A DNA stretch of 38,509 nucleotides, taken from Bacillota bacterium (GTDB lineage Bacteria > Bacillota > UBA4882 > UBA10575). The position numbers were made by a program, and so were the translations under genes. Shown in pieces: positions 1 through 7,358 of the stretch; position 1 is the stretch's first letter, and each line of letters begins with the position of its first letter. The notes beneath the pieces are model-generated. The model saw nothing but the letters and a program-made list of their open reading frames with translations, made no database searches and was not told the origin of the DNA. Location of the stretch: contig DUOH01000014.1 of assembly GCA_012838955.1 (NCBI GenBank), positions 1 through 38,509 of the forward strand. Reading direction: 5' to 3'.

Positions 1-19
1 ATGCTTCGTCCCCTTATAA

Positions 20-48
20 ATACAAAAACCCTCTCCGTGAGAGAGGGT
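20..48 (-). terminator. Intrinsic terminator ending the putative riboswitch-controlled RNA
   Basis: On the minus strand an 8-bp stem (bases 28-35 pairing with 41-48, loop 36-40) is followed at once by TTTTTGTATTT. On the plus strand the hairpin is followed by alternating TA, not a T-run, so it reads as a minus-strand terminator. It closes the transcript that starts near 541 before any gene left of the window could be reached. Confidence 0.75.
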
Positions 49-55
49 ATATATA

Positions 56-390
56 TATAAAAGAGGGGGATTATCGTCGCCAATGTTGCTGATCATGCTT
101 GGAGGATTTGTACGACGCGCCGAAGAAGGAGTCATGTTGTATATTCATGGTTGTCTGTCGTAGTTGCCATCTGGTTGCGGCCTTCTTCGACTAAGTTTTC
201 TCTGGATGTCGTATCCGGGTGTCATGTCTGATATCTATCTGGTGTTATTTCTGGATGTCTGATCTGTTGTCTATCTGATGTCGTTTCTGGATGTCTGATC
301 TGTTGTCTATCTGATGTCGTTTCTGGATGTCTGATCTGTTGTCATACCTTAATGTCTATACTAGTTGGATGAACATCCCCCTCTTTTATA
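56..390. repeat. Perfect 16-bp inverted repeat pair enclosing 303 bp
   Basis: TATAAAAGAGGGGGAT at 56-71 is the exact reverse complement of bases 375-390. The arms sit directly inside the two minus-strand terminators. As RNA they would form a long-range closing helix; as DNA they could be the ends of a tiny mobile element. I see no flanking target-site duplication and no transposase, so the RNA-helix reading is preferred. Confidence 0.8.
205..350. repeat. 36-bp tandem repeats made of about 12-bp sub-repeats
   Basis: Two full units and most of a third (248-283, 284-319, 320-343) repeat with an exact 36-bp period. On the minus strand each unit splits into three similar pieces: GACAACAGATCA, GACATCCAGAAAC and GACATCAGATA. 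Degenerate pieces continue to about 205 and 355. The copies are contiguous with no spacers. Confidence 0.85.
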
Positions 391-421
391 GCAAAAACCC
401 CAATGCAAAGCATTGAGGTTT
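391..421 (-). terminator. Intrinsic terminator (expression platform of the c-di-GMP riboswitch)
   Basis: A 12-bp stem (minus-strand 421-410 with 406-395, one G-U pair, 3-nt loop) is followed by TTTTT. It begins about 8 nt after the aptamer ends. Its 5' arm contains ACCUCAA, which is exactly complementary to UUGAGGU inside the aptamer (about 502-508), so a mutually exclusive antiterminator is possible. That arrangement would suit ligand-controlled termination. Confidence 0.85.
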
Positions 422-429
422 CCGTACTT

Positions 430-541
430 GGCAACCGAGCTATCATGGCAGTCTTTCTCAACTTTTGCTTTAGCAAAAGCAAAAGACTGCTTTAGACCTC
501 AAGCTTTGCGTCCCTGTTTTTCAACAGGTTTGCCTTTATCA
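430..541 (-). promoter_or_regulatory. Cyclic di-GMP-I (GEMM-I) riboswitch aptamer
   Basis: Read on the minus strand, the aptamer shows the conserved elements in order. They are GGCAAACC, a stem capped by a GAAA tetraloop (CUGUU-GAAA-AACAG), GGGACGCAAAGC, then GGUCUAAAGC. A long hairpin follows (GCAGUCUUU... pairing with ...AAAGACUGC), then CAUGAUAGC and GGUUGCC at the 3' side. These match the Vibrio Vc2-type GEMM-I consensus, including the tetraloop. An intrinsic terminator follows at once. No diguanylate cyclase, phosphodiesterase, motility or adhesion gene lies in the window; the only sequence downstream is the putative non-coding RNA. Family assignment is confident from primary sequence; on/off direction is not determined. 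Confidence 0.93.
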
Positions 542-576
542 TTTTATAATTATAAATTATAATTTATACAATACAA
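542..576 (-). promoter_or_regulatory. Putative promoter of the riboswitch transcript with overlapping palindrome
   Basis: On the minus strand TTGTAT (571-576) and TATAAT (549-554) are separated by 16 bp and would start RNA near 540-542, at the riboswitch 5' end. The spacer and -10 region overlap a perfect 18-bp palindrome, TATAAATTATAATTTATA (551-568), which is well placed to be a repressor operator. The same motif occurs near the GntR and transketolase genes (34875-34892 and 34115-34130). Confidence 0.55.
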
Positions 577-647
577 ATATACCATAGCGCTCTATTTTTG
601 GCTAGTGTTTCATTGTAAACACTTTGTAAAGGCAACTTTCTGAATAA

Positions 648-746
648 AAGGATACCCGAAACGGCAAGCCCTGGGACGTCTGTGGTTATACCGATTTGGA
701 AATCTTGGCCGCTGGTCTGGAACTGGATCAGCTCCAAATACCATAA
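648..746 (+). pseudogene. Possible 3' remnant of an unidentified gene
   Basis: A 32-codon open stretch between two in-frame stops reads like a real protein tail (GKPWDVCGYTDLEILAAGLE) rather than random sequence. It has no start codon or ribosome binding site. I do not recognise the family. It could be chance, but the residue composition and its position beside the repeat/RNA region suggest a decayed gene end. Confidence 0.25.
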
Positions 747-802
747 ATTACTCTAAAGGAAGATGCTAAAGAAGAAGCTTGAAGGTAGACTAAGTGGATT
801 CC

Positions 803-2554
803 CTAGAACATCTCTTGCACAAGAAAGTGGAATTTCGGCCCAGAATCCGCGCCCCGGTCAGTCCAGGCAAAATCGAAACGTAGCTGGCCCAATGGAGTTA
901 TGTACCGCAAACCGGCGCCATATCCCTGGTAATATTCTTTATAGTCAACGGAGCCGAGGTCATGAAAGATCACGAGTTCGCAGCGGTCGTTCCCAGGAAA
1001 TCTCTGTCGCAGTTCCAGGTTGCACAGGAATAACTGATCGCCCTGGAGAAAGTTATTGTTATACCCCCGGATTGAGGTTGTTCCTCCCAATAGGAAGAAA
1101 CCCGTCTCCGGCACATTCCCCACCAGGGTCCCTCCTCTGATCCTGTACCCAAAAGTTGTATACTCTCCAGGGGAAAAAAACTGTTTAAATTCACCCACAT
1201 ATTTTTGATAATCATACTTTCCGCCCAAAAACCCGCCATAAAAATTCATATTCACCTGCGCCAGGTAACCACCGGTGGTATAAAAGAAATTGGCCAATAA
1301 ACGTTGGTCATCAACCAGACCAAACCCAAAACTATTATTCCAGTATGTTTCCACCTCCAGGGGAAGACTGGCATAATCCGGGGCCACCCAGGAGTCAAAC
1401 TCCGTCTCGACCAGCTCAAACTGGAGAGAGGTGCTGAGGCGGAGATTCCTTTGAAGCGGACGCCCCAGGGAGACCTCCACTCCGGTACTGCGTAGATCGT
1501 ACAGATATTCATGGGCCAAGCCGCCGGCTCTGTATACTGCTTCCTGGCCATAATCGAGATCGGAGTAGAGACGGATGCTCAACGACGTATTATGCTCATC
1601 CAGCCAAGGCTCTCTGAAGAACAGGTTAAAGTGGCATAGTTCTCCGGGATTTGTCTCCAGCCCAAATGAGATTTGCTGGCCTCTGCCCCGGAAGTTGGGA
1701 TCTGTGATGTAACCAAAACCCACTAGTTCACTGGTTTTTGGCGCATAACTAAAGCCGAAATTGAACTGAATGAGCTGCCCCTCGGTCAGTTCAAGGACTA
1801 CATCCATGATCTCCGGATCCGAGGTCGGTTGAAAATGTAGATCAATATCTTCAAAGATCTGTAACCGGCGTAGAACATTAAGATCTTCCCTGATCGTATT
1901 CACATTCAAGAGATCTCCTTCTTGCAAAGAGAGTTCTCTAGTTACCACAAACTCTGCTGTCTTCTTCAAGCCCTTAATGATTGTTTTACCTAGTTTCAGC
2001 TCAATAAGCCCTATGGTTACCACTCCATCCGGGGCTATCTCTGTTTTGGCCGGATCCAACGTCAATAACTGCCCGTTCTTCTCTTGAAACTTGGCGAAAG
2101 CTTCACGAAAAACCTGGTTAATCTCTACGCTGTTCACTACATGCCCCTTTTTTTCTTCAACACAAGCGAGGAGTTCGGCAGGGGAGACCGTCTCCAAGCC
2201 GACCAAGCGAAACTCTTTAAAAAGCGGATTCTCTTGTACAAAGAAGACTATTCTTATCCCGCTGCCTACCGCCTCAGTCCAATGGTCCACTGCGCGGAAA
2301 TAACCCAAGTCCATGATGGCCCGAGCATTCTTCTCCACTGTTTTTTCACTGAAAGGCTCACCCAGGCGTATATTGATCAGTTTTCGTAGGATAATCTCTG
2401 TAGCGACATGCTCATTCCCTCTCACCTCAATATCAAGCACAATAGGTGCGGTCTGCCCCTCCACCATTACTGCTGCAAAAAACAGGAGAACTGTGAAAAC
2501 CCACCTGAATAAGGATTGTAATACCGGGTATAAGCTTTTCTGAGCCTTGTTCAC
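803..2554 (-). CDS. Omp85/BamA-family outer membrane protein (POTRA repeats plus beta-barrel)
   Basis: A 583-residue protein starting at GTG after a strong GAGGAGGGG site. An N-terminal signal segment (about 11-34) is followed by roughly three POTRA-like repeats (about 38-105, 110-182, 190-258) and a C-terminal barrel. The barrel carries the Omp85 signature LGGTTSIRGY near residue 488, equivalent to the VRGF/Y motif of BamA lid loop 6. The chain ends in a terminal Phe (FHFLVQEMF), like an outer-membrane beta-signal. BamA is usually near 800 residues with five POTRAs, so this is a short form like TamA or the Omp85 of diderm Firmicutes. Its likely role is insertion of beta-barrel proteins into an outer membrane. 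No skp, lpx or lol gene is visible nearby. It is preceded by a truncated copy of its own 5' end. Confidence 0.9.
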   Translation of the reverse strand: MNKAQKSLYPVLQSLFRWVFTVLLFFAAVMVEGQTAPIVLDIEVRGNEHVATEIILRKLINIRLGEPFSEKTVEKNARAIMDLGYFRAVDHWTEAVGSGIRIVFFVQENPLFKEFRLVGLETVSPAELLACVEEKKGHVVNSVEINQVFREAFAKFQEKNGQLLTLDPAKTEIAPDGVVTIGLIELKLGKTIIKGLKKTAEFVVTRELSLQEGDLLNVNTIREDLNVLRRLQIFEDIDLHFQPTSDPEIMDVVLELTEGQLIQFNFGFSYAPKTSELVGFGYITDPNFRGRGQQISFGLETNPGELCHFNLFFREPWLDEHNTSLSIRLYSDLDYGQEAVYRAGGLAHEYLYDLRSTGVEVSLGRPLQRNLRLSTSLQFELVETEFDSWVAPDYASLPLEVETYWNNSFGFGLVDDQRLLANFFYTTGGYLAQVNMNFYGGFLGGKYDYQKYVGEFKQFFSPGEYTTFGYRIRGGTLVGNVPETGFFLLGGTTSIRGYNNNFLQGDQLFLCNLELRQRFPGNDRCELVIFHDLGSVDYKEYYQGYGAGLRYITPLGQLRFDFAWTDRGADSGPKFHFLVQEMF

Positions 2555-2735
2555 TCGTCCCCCCTCCTCTCTCCATAAACAAACTAAAATTTATCTTGCC
2601 AAACTCCATAGTAAGCATAATCGGTATACTTCGGTTCTCAGCCATTACTATCACAAAAAACAGGAGCGCTACGAAGAACCAACAGAGCAAGAAGATTACT
2701 ACCGGGCATAAGCTTTTCTGAACCCTGCTCACCAT
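2433..2735 (-). pseudogene. Truncated tandem duplicate of the Omp85 gene 5' end
   Basis: This 100-codon frame starts at ATG with its own AAGGAGGGGGG site. Its first 50 or so residues (VQKSLCPVV..., ...ALLFFVIVMAENRSIPIML) are clearly homologous to the signal peptide and first POTRA strand of the Omp85 gene downstream (AQKSLYPVL..., ...VLLFFAAVMVEGQTAPIVL). The DNA similarity runs from the ribosome binding site through about 150 bp, then stops abruptly. The frame continues out of phase through the start of the intact gene. I read it as the residue of a tandem paralogue largely deleted by recombination. It might still be translated as an exported peptide, or its translation could affect initiation of the overlapping Omp85 gene. 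Confidence 0.7.
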
Positions 2736-2995
2736 CGTTCCCCCCTCCTTCCCGGAAAACCAAGGAAATTCGGATCAGTACACCTAAGTATGTTATAATA
2801 TTTTTATAAATTGCCCTTAAAACAACTTAGGATAAATTCTTAAATTACTCTTGTCTTTTGGTAAAAAGATTTTTACTTTTATTTATGGCGAACTCAGAAA
2901 TACTTTGGCCTAATTTTATAGAAATTTTATAATTGTTCTTTATGATTATATATAATGCCATTATAATGACTGTCCGGTGGAAGCTGGGGGTTGTG

Positions 2996-4471
2996 ATGAC
3001 TATCCGCGCCAAACTAATCCTGTCCTATATTACCATGGTGATGATCCCGGTGATACTGATTCTGCTGGTGATGAGACTGGTCATTCCCATGTTCATCAGC
3101 AGTGACCCGGACTTCCCAAAACAAGGTTCACGCCAATTCAACATGGGTATAACTGTTCATGATCAAAACCGGAGTCGGTTGTTTGCCCAGCTCTCCGAAA
3201 CCGCCCATCGCCACCCGGAACGGTTTACTGATCTTCATTACTTGGCGGCTTTGGAAGAAGAATTGACAAAGCTGGTCTTAAAAACTTGGTTAGTGGTGAG
3301 AATAGGGGAACGGATCTTCTATATTTCTCCTGGGTTCTCCCTGGCTTACGACAGCGAACTACCGGAGTTTGGTTCATATCCGCAAAATAAGCAGATTACC
3401 ATAGGAGAGCAAAAATTTTCCCTCTCCCAATTTGATTTCCTTTCCCAACCTGAAGTGGCCGGTAGTGTATTCATGTTTTCTGATCTGACTCCACTGAACA
3501 AATTGTCCAGTAATTTCTTATCATTATTTATCGCGGTAACTGTCTTTGTTGTAATGGTTACCAACGGTCTATTGACCTTCTTTATTTCCCGGAGTATAAT
3601 CAAGCCTTTATACCTGCTAAAGAGAGCCGCTGAACAAATCAGCACAGGTGATCTGGATTTTATAATTACTTATGCCAAAAGAAACGAACTCGGAGAGTTG
3701 GCAAACGCTTTTGAATCAATGCGTTCCCAATTAAAGGACTCTCTGGAAAAACAAGAACAATATGAGATCAACCGCAAGGAGCTAATCTCCGGAATCTCGC
3801 ATGATCTGAAGACCCCGATTACCGCAATCAAAGGATATGTGGAAGGCATTATGGACGGGGTGGCTAATACCCCGGAAAAGTTGGAACGCTACCTTTTAAC
3901 CATCCACCGAAAAGCCAGCCAGTTGGATAGGTTAATTGATGAACTCTTCCTCTTCTCCAAACTGGATCTGGATAGAATGCCCTCCCACTTTGAAACGGTG
4001 GATATCACTTCTTTCCTCCAAGATTGCCTTGATGAACTCCGTTTTGATCTTAAGGACAAAAAAATCAACCTTATTTACCTGCCGGGCGCCGTTTCTCCCA
4101 TACAGGTAACCGCCGACCCGGAGAAACTACGGCGGGTCATGATGAATATTATCGATAATGCCATAAAATACATGGGTGAAGAGGAAAGATGCGGCCAGAT
4201 CAGCATTAATTTACACGACCGAGGGGAAAAGGTTATGGTCAGCATGACAGATAACGGCCCTGGAATCAGAGAAGAAGACCTGCCTTTCATCTTCGACCGC
4301 TTTTATAGAAGTGATCCGGCGCGCGGTTCCGCCGTGGGCGGTAGTGGCCTGGGGTTGGCCATCGCCAAACTGATCATCACGGAGCATGGCGGGGAGATCT
4401 GGGCCGAGAGTCAATTGGGACAAGGGGCGACCATCTGTTTTACTTTACCGAAGGCCTGCATTCCTGGTTAG
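2996..4471 (+). CDS. Membrane sensor histidine kinase (HAMP, HisKA, HATPase_c)
   Basis: With the start at ATG 2996 (GGGGG site upstream; an in-frame ATG at 2933 would add 21 residues) the protein has 491 residues. Membrane segments at about 7-32 and 174-197 flank an extracytoplasmic sensor of about 140 residues that I cannot assign to a family. A HAMP linker follows at about 198-252. The HisKA box GISHDLKTP has its phospho-acceptor at His269. The ATP-binding domain has N-box NIIDNAIKY (about 384-392), DNGPGI (419-424), FDRFYRSD and the glycine-rich GGSGLGLAIAKLI. It is complete. It pairs with the OmpR-type regulator 122 bp downstream; kinase-first order is less common than regulator-first. 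The signal sensed is unknown, though the neighbouring Omp85 gene makes an envelope signal a fair guess. Confidence 0.93.
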   Translation: MTIRAKLILSYITMVMIPVILILLVMRLVIPMFISSDPDFPKQGSRQFNMGITVHDQNRSRLFAQLSETAHRHPERFTDLHYLAALEEELTKLVLKTWLVVRIGERIFYISPGFSLAYDSELPEFGSYPQNKQITIGEQKFSLSQFDFLSQPEVAGSVFMFSDLTPLNKLSSNFLSLFIAVTVFVVMVTNGLLTFFISRSIIKPLYLLKRAAEQISTGDLDFIITYAKRNELGELANAFESMRSQLKDSLEKQEQYEINRKELISGISHDLKTPITAIKGYVEGIMDGVANTPEKLERYLLTIHRKASQLDRLIDELFLFSKLDLDRMPSHFETVDITSFLQDCLDELRFDLKDKKINLIYLPGAVSPIQVTADPEKLRRVMMNIIDNAIKYMGEEERCGQISINLHDRGEKVMVSMTDNGPGIREEDLPFIFDRFYRSDPARGSAVGGSGLGLAIAKLIITEHGGEIWAESQLGQGATICFTLPKACIPG

Positions 4472-4593
4472 ATTTGGAATAAAAAACAATTTGGCTTCGT
4501 TCAACTGTTTTTCCATTGTAAGTCCTGCCCACGTACGACTGGGCAATTTTATCTTCCCGGCGAAGCAGGGACCATAAGAATAGCTATGGAGGT

Positions 4594-5289
4594 ATGATGA
4601 TGAAGCGGATTTTAATCATCGAAGATGAAGAGAGCATCGCCGAACTGGAACGGGACTACCTGGAGATCAACGGTTTTTATGTAGAGATCGAATCCCGGGG
4701 CGATTCGGGAATCAAACGCGCGCTACACGGCGATTATGACCTGGTAATTTTAGATATCATGCTTCCGGGGATGAACGGTTTCGAAGTCTGCCGCTTGCTG
4801 CGGACGAAAAAAGATATCCCCGTCTTATTGGTCTCCGCTAAAAAAGAAGATATTGATAAGATCAGAGGCCTCGGCCTGGGGGCCGATGATTATATTACCA
4901 AGCCCTTTAGTCCGGGGGAACTGGTGGCTAGAGTCAAGGCCCACCTTTCTCGGTATGAACGCCTGACCGAATCGGCCGAACCGAAACGGGATGATCTAAA
5001 GATCCGGGGTTTGGTGATTGACACCAATGCCCGGCGTGTATACGTCAACGGTAAAGAAGTAACATTCACTGCCAAGGAATATGCGCTGTTGTTCTTTCTT
5101 GCCTCCAACCCCGACCGGGTCTTCAGCAAGGATGAGCTCTTTGAAAAAGTCTGGGGTTTGGATTCCATGGGTGATTTGGCTACCCTGACCGTGCATATCC
5201 GAAAAATCCGGGAAAAGATCGAAACCGACCCGGCTAACCCCCAATACATCAAGACCATCTGGGGGGTAGGTTACCGTTTTGAGTCATGA
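4594..5289 (+). CDS. OmpR/PhoB-family DNA-binding response regulator
   Basis: 231 residues, starting at the first of three consecutive ATG codons 5 nt after GGAGG. The receiver domain (about 4-118) has the acidic pair Glu10-Asp11, phospho-acceptor Asp54 in LVILDIMLPG, Ser81 in the switch Thr/Ser position and Lys103 in the ITKPF loop. The winged-helix output domain (about 135-230) ends with the typical KTIWGVGYRFES. It should be phosphorylated by the kinase encoded just upstream. Targets are not evident; the downstream reductase gene begins 98 bp later and could be one. Confidence 0.95.
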   Translation: MMMKRILIIEDEESIAELERDYLEINGFYVEIESRGDSGIKRALHGDYDLVILDIMLPGMNGFEVCRLLRTKKDIPVLLVSAKKEDIDKIRGLGLGADDYITKPFSPGELVARVKAHLSRYERLTESAEPKRDDLKIRGLVIDTNARRVYVNGKEVTFTAKEYALLFFLASNPDRVFSKDELFEKVWGLDSMGDLATLTVHIRKIREKIETDPANPQYIKTIWGVGYRFES

Positions 5290-5387
5290 AGCACCACTAT
5301 AGCTGTTTCCACTCGAAATGTTTTTATTTCCCGACAAACTGGATAACATAAAGTAGAAAAAGAGTATAGCCACGAAAGGAGAAAAAA

Positions 5388-7334
5388 ATGTCGGAATTTC
5401 CAATCCTCTTCAGTCCGGCCAAGATCGGAACTTTAGAGTTGAAGAACCGCCTGATTATGCCGGCGATGGGCACAGGGATGCAGAACAAAGACGGCACCGT
5501 CTCCGACCGTCTCTATCATTACCACCGGGTAAGAGGCGCCGGTGGCACAGGCATGATCACTGTGGAGATTGTGGCTGTGCACCGCACAACAGCCGGACCT
5601 ACCGGTTTAGGAATCTATGATGACAAATTCATTCCCGGCCTGAAAAGGCTGGCTGACGTCATCCATGAGGGCGGCGCCAAAGCTTGTGTCCAATTGTGGC
5701 ATGCCGGTCGGCAAACCAATTCCACCGTCACCGGGATGCCAATCATCGGCCCTTCGGCCATCCCCTGCCCCTTATGTCAGGAAGAGCCGGAAATGATGGA
5801 TAAAAAAATGATTCAGGAGATTGTGGAGAGCTACGGTGATGCCGCCCGCCGGGCCAAAGAGGCCGGGTTTGACTGCATTGAACTGCACGGGGCGCACGGA
5901 TATCTGATCGCCCAATTCATGTCCGCCTATTCGAATAAACGCACAGACGAATATGGCGGTAGCCTGGAGAACCGGGCCAGGTTCGCTTTAGAAATCATCG
6001 AAAATGTACGGCAAAAGGTCGGCCCTGATTATCCCATCCTCTATCGTCTCAGCGGCGAAGAAAGAGTCGAGGGCGGTCTGACCATTGAAGACAGTAAAAA
6101 AATCGCTCCCCTCCTGGTCAAGCAAGGAGCAGATTGTATCCATGTCTCAGTTGGCGTTTATGAAAGCCTGAGGTATGTGGTTCCCCCAATGGATCTGGAC
6201 CGGGGTTTCAACGCTTGGGCGGCGGAAGAAATTAAGAAAGTGGTGGACGTGCCGGTAGTGGCAGTAGGCAGGATCAACGATCCCTATGTGGCCGAAGAGA
6301 TCCTAAAGCAAGGTAAAGCTGATTTCATCGCCGTCGGCCGTAGCCTCTTAGCAGATCCCCAATGGCCCAACAAGGTGCAGAAGGGGCAATACGAAGAGAT
6401 GCGGCATTGTATCGCCTGTAATCAAGGATGTGTCGACCGCCTGTTGCTGGAAGGGCGCCATGCCTCCTGTATTCTCAACCCCGCCTGCGGTCGAGAAGAA
6501 GAGTTTGCTTTTGAACCGGTGACTGAAAGTAAGAAGGTGGTGGTCATCGGCGGCGGACCGGCCGGGATGGAAGCCGCCCGGATCGCCAAAGACCGCGGAT
6601 GTGAGGTGACACTCTTTGAAGCCACTGACAAGCTTGGCGGCCAATGGCGGCTGGCCGGTAAACCCCGGAAAAAATATGAAATTGCTGGTGATGTGGAGTG
6701 GTTGATCAATTGTCTCTTCCGCCGGGGAGTGGATATCCGCCTTAATACCCCAGCCACGAAAGAGAATGTCCAGGCTGAAAAGCCGGACGTGATCATCCTG
6801 GCTACCGGGTCCAAATCGGTCAAACCGCAAGTGGAAGGGATCGATAGTCCTAAAGTACTCCTGGCCCATGATGTTTTGGAGGACCCGTCAAAGGTCGGTC
6901 AGAAGGTGGTAATCGTCGGCGGCGGCGCCACTGGAATGGAAACCGCGGAAGTCCTGGGCGAAATGGGGAAAGACGTGACAGTGATCGAGGCCATGGAAGA
7001 TATAGCCAAAACCATCGGCCCGGCCAGAAAAGACTTTTTAATGGAACGACTCCGGCAGTATCAGGTGAATCTCCGTCTCCAGACAAAACTGAAGAGAGTT
7101 ACGAATACGGGAGTCGAGGTCTGTTGTGAAGAGAACAACTATATCCCGGCGGATAGTGTAGTAATCGCTGTAGGAGTGACCAGCGTCAACCATCTGGAGG
7201 AAGAGTTGAAAACTATTGCCCCGGTCAAAGTCATTGGCGATGCCAAAGAGCCCAGGACCGCCATGAACGCCTTTTATGAAGCCAACGAAGTGGCCAGGTC
7301 CTTATTTTTAGAGAAGGAATTGGCTGGAGTATAG
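5388..7334 (+). CDS. FMN/FAD/4Fe-4S NADH:flavin oxidoreductase (2-enoate / 2,4-dienoyl-CoA reductase type)
   Basis: 648 residues, the normal length of this family, with a GAAAGGAG site before the ATG. An N-terminal Old Yellow Enzyme TIM barrel (about 5-335) carries HGAHGYL near 167-173, with Tyr172 at the place of the active-site Tyr of dienoyl-CoA reductase. A Cys cluster CIACNQGC...SC (Cys341, 344, 348 and 361) binds the 4Fe-4S centre. Two dinucleotide folds follow: VVVIGGGPAGMEAA (about 384) for FAD and VVIVGGGATGMETA (about 509) for NAD(P)H. The family reduces activated C=C bonds of enoates, dienoyl-CoAs or related compounds in anaerobes. The substrate cannot be read from the sequence. 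It may form a unit with the two-component system upstream. Confidence 0.93.
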   Translation: MSEFPILFSPAKIGTLELKNRLIMPAMGTGMQNKDGTVSDRLYHYHRVRGAGGTGMITVEIVAVHRTTAGPTGLGIYDDKFIPGLKRLADVIHEGGAKACVQLWHAGRQTNSTVTGMPIIGPSAIPCPLCQEEPEMMDKKMIQEIVESYGDAARRAKEAGFDCIELHGAHGYLIAQFMSAYSNKRTDEYGGSLENRARFALEIIENVRQKVGPDYPILYRLSGEERVEGGLTIEDSKKIAPLLVKQGADCIHVSVGVYESLRYVVPPMDLDRGFNAWAAEEIKKVVDVPVVAVGRINDPYVAEEILKQGKADFIAVGRSLLADPQWPNKVQKGQYEEMRHCIACNQGCVDRLLLEGRHASCILNPACGREEEFAFEPVTESKKVVVIGGGPAGMEAARIAKDRGCEVTLFEATDKLGGQWRLAGKPRKKYEIAGDVEWLINCLFRRGVDIRLNTPATKENVQAEKPDVIILATGSKSVKPQVEGIDSPKVLLAHDVLEDPSKVGQKVVIVGGGATGMETAEVLGEMGKDVTVIEAMEDIAKTIGPARKDFLMERLRQYQVNLRLQTKLKRVTNTGVEVCCEENNYIPADSVVIAVGVTSVNHLEEELKTIAPVKVIGDAKEPRTAMNAFYEANEVARSLFLEKELAGV

Positions 7335-7358
7335 GTGAACTCTGTGCCCCGGGCCACG

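Larger units (their letters stand above)
49..390 (-). ncRNA. Putative structured non-coding RNA downstream of a c-di-GMP riboswitch
   Basis: This segment lies between the riboswitch terminator (391-421) and a second terminator (20-48), both oriented on the minus strand. I find no plausible coding frame: the longest ATG frames are about 12 codons or fewer and all three frames are interrupted. It is bounded by a perfect 16-bp inverted repeat (375-390 and 56-71) that would form a closing helix in RNA. A second 9-bp stem pairs 181-189 with 121-129. The 5' half is a run of about eleven degenerate 12-nt units of the form GACAWC(C)AGA, two to three of them in perfect 36-bp periodicity. That half is A/C-rich and poor in self-pairing, so it may be a single-stranded array. 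Function is unknown; a sponge or protein-binding RNA is inference. It could instead be a decayed leader or gene remnant. Confidence 0.5.

Noticed and set aside
108-193. Plus-strand 28-codon Cys-containing peptide (TTG start after GGAGG)
   Set aside because: It uses TTG, lies opposite the riboswitch-controlled RNA, overlaps the 9-bp stem that explains part of its sequence, and has no partner gene. Chance is more likely.
205-343. Possible CRISPR array from the 36-bp repeats
   Set aside because: The 36-bp units are contiguous with no spacers, only two to three copies exist and no cas gene is present.
56-390. Miniature inverted-repeat transposable element
   Set aside because: No target-site duplication, no second copy in the window, and the arms are positioned exactly between two same-strand terminators, which fits an RNA helix better.
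763-1140. 125-codon plus-strand ORF
   Set aside because: It lies antisense to the well-supported Omp85 barrel, and its sequence has no protein-like features.
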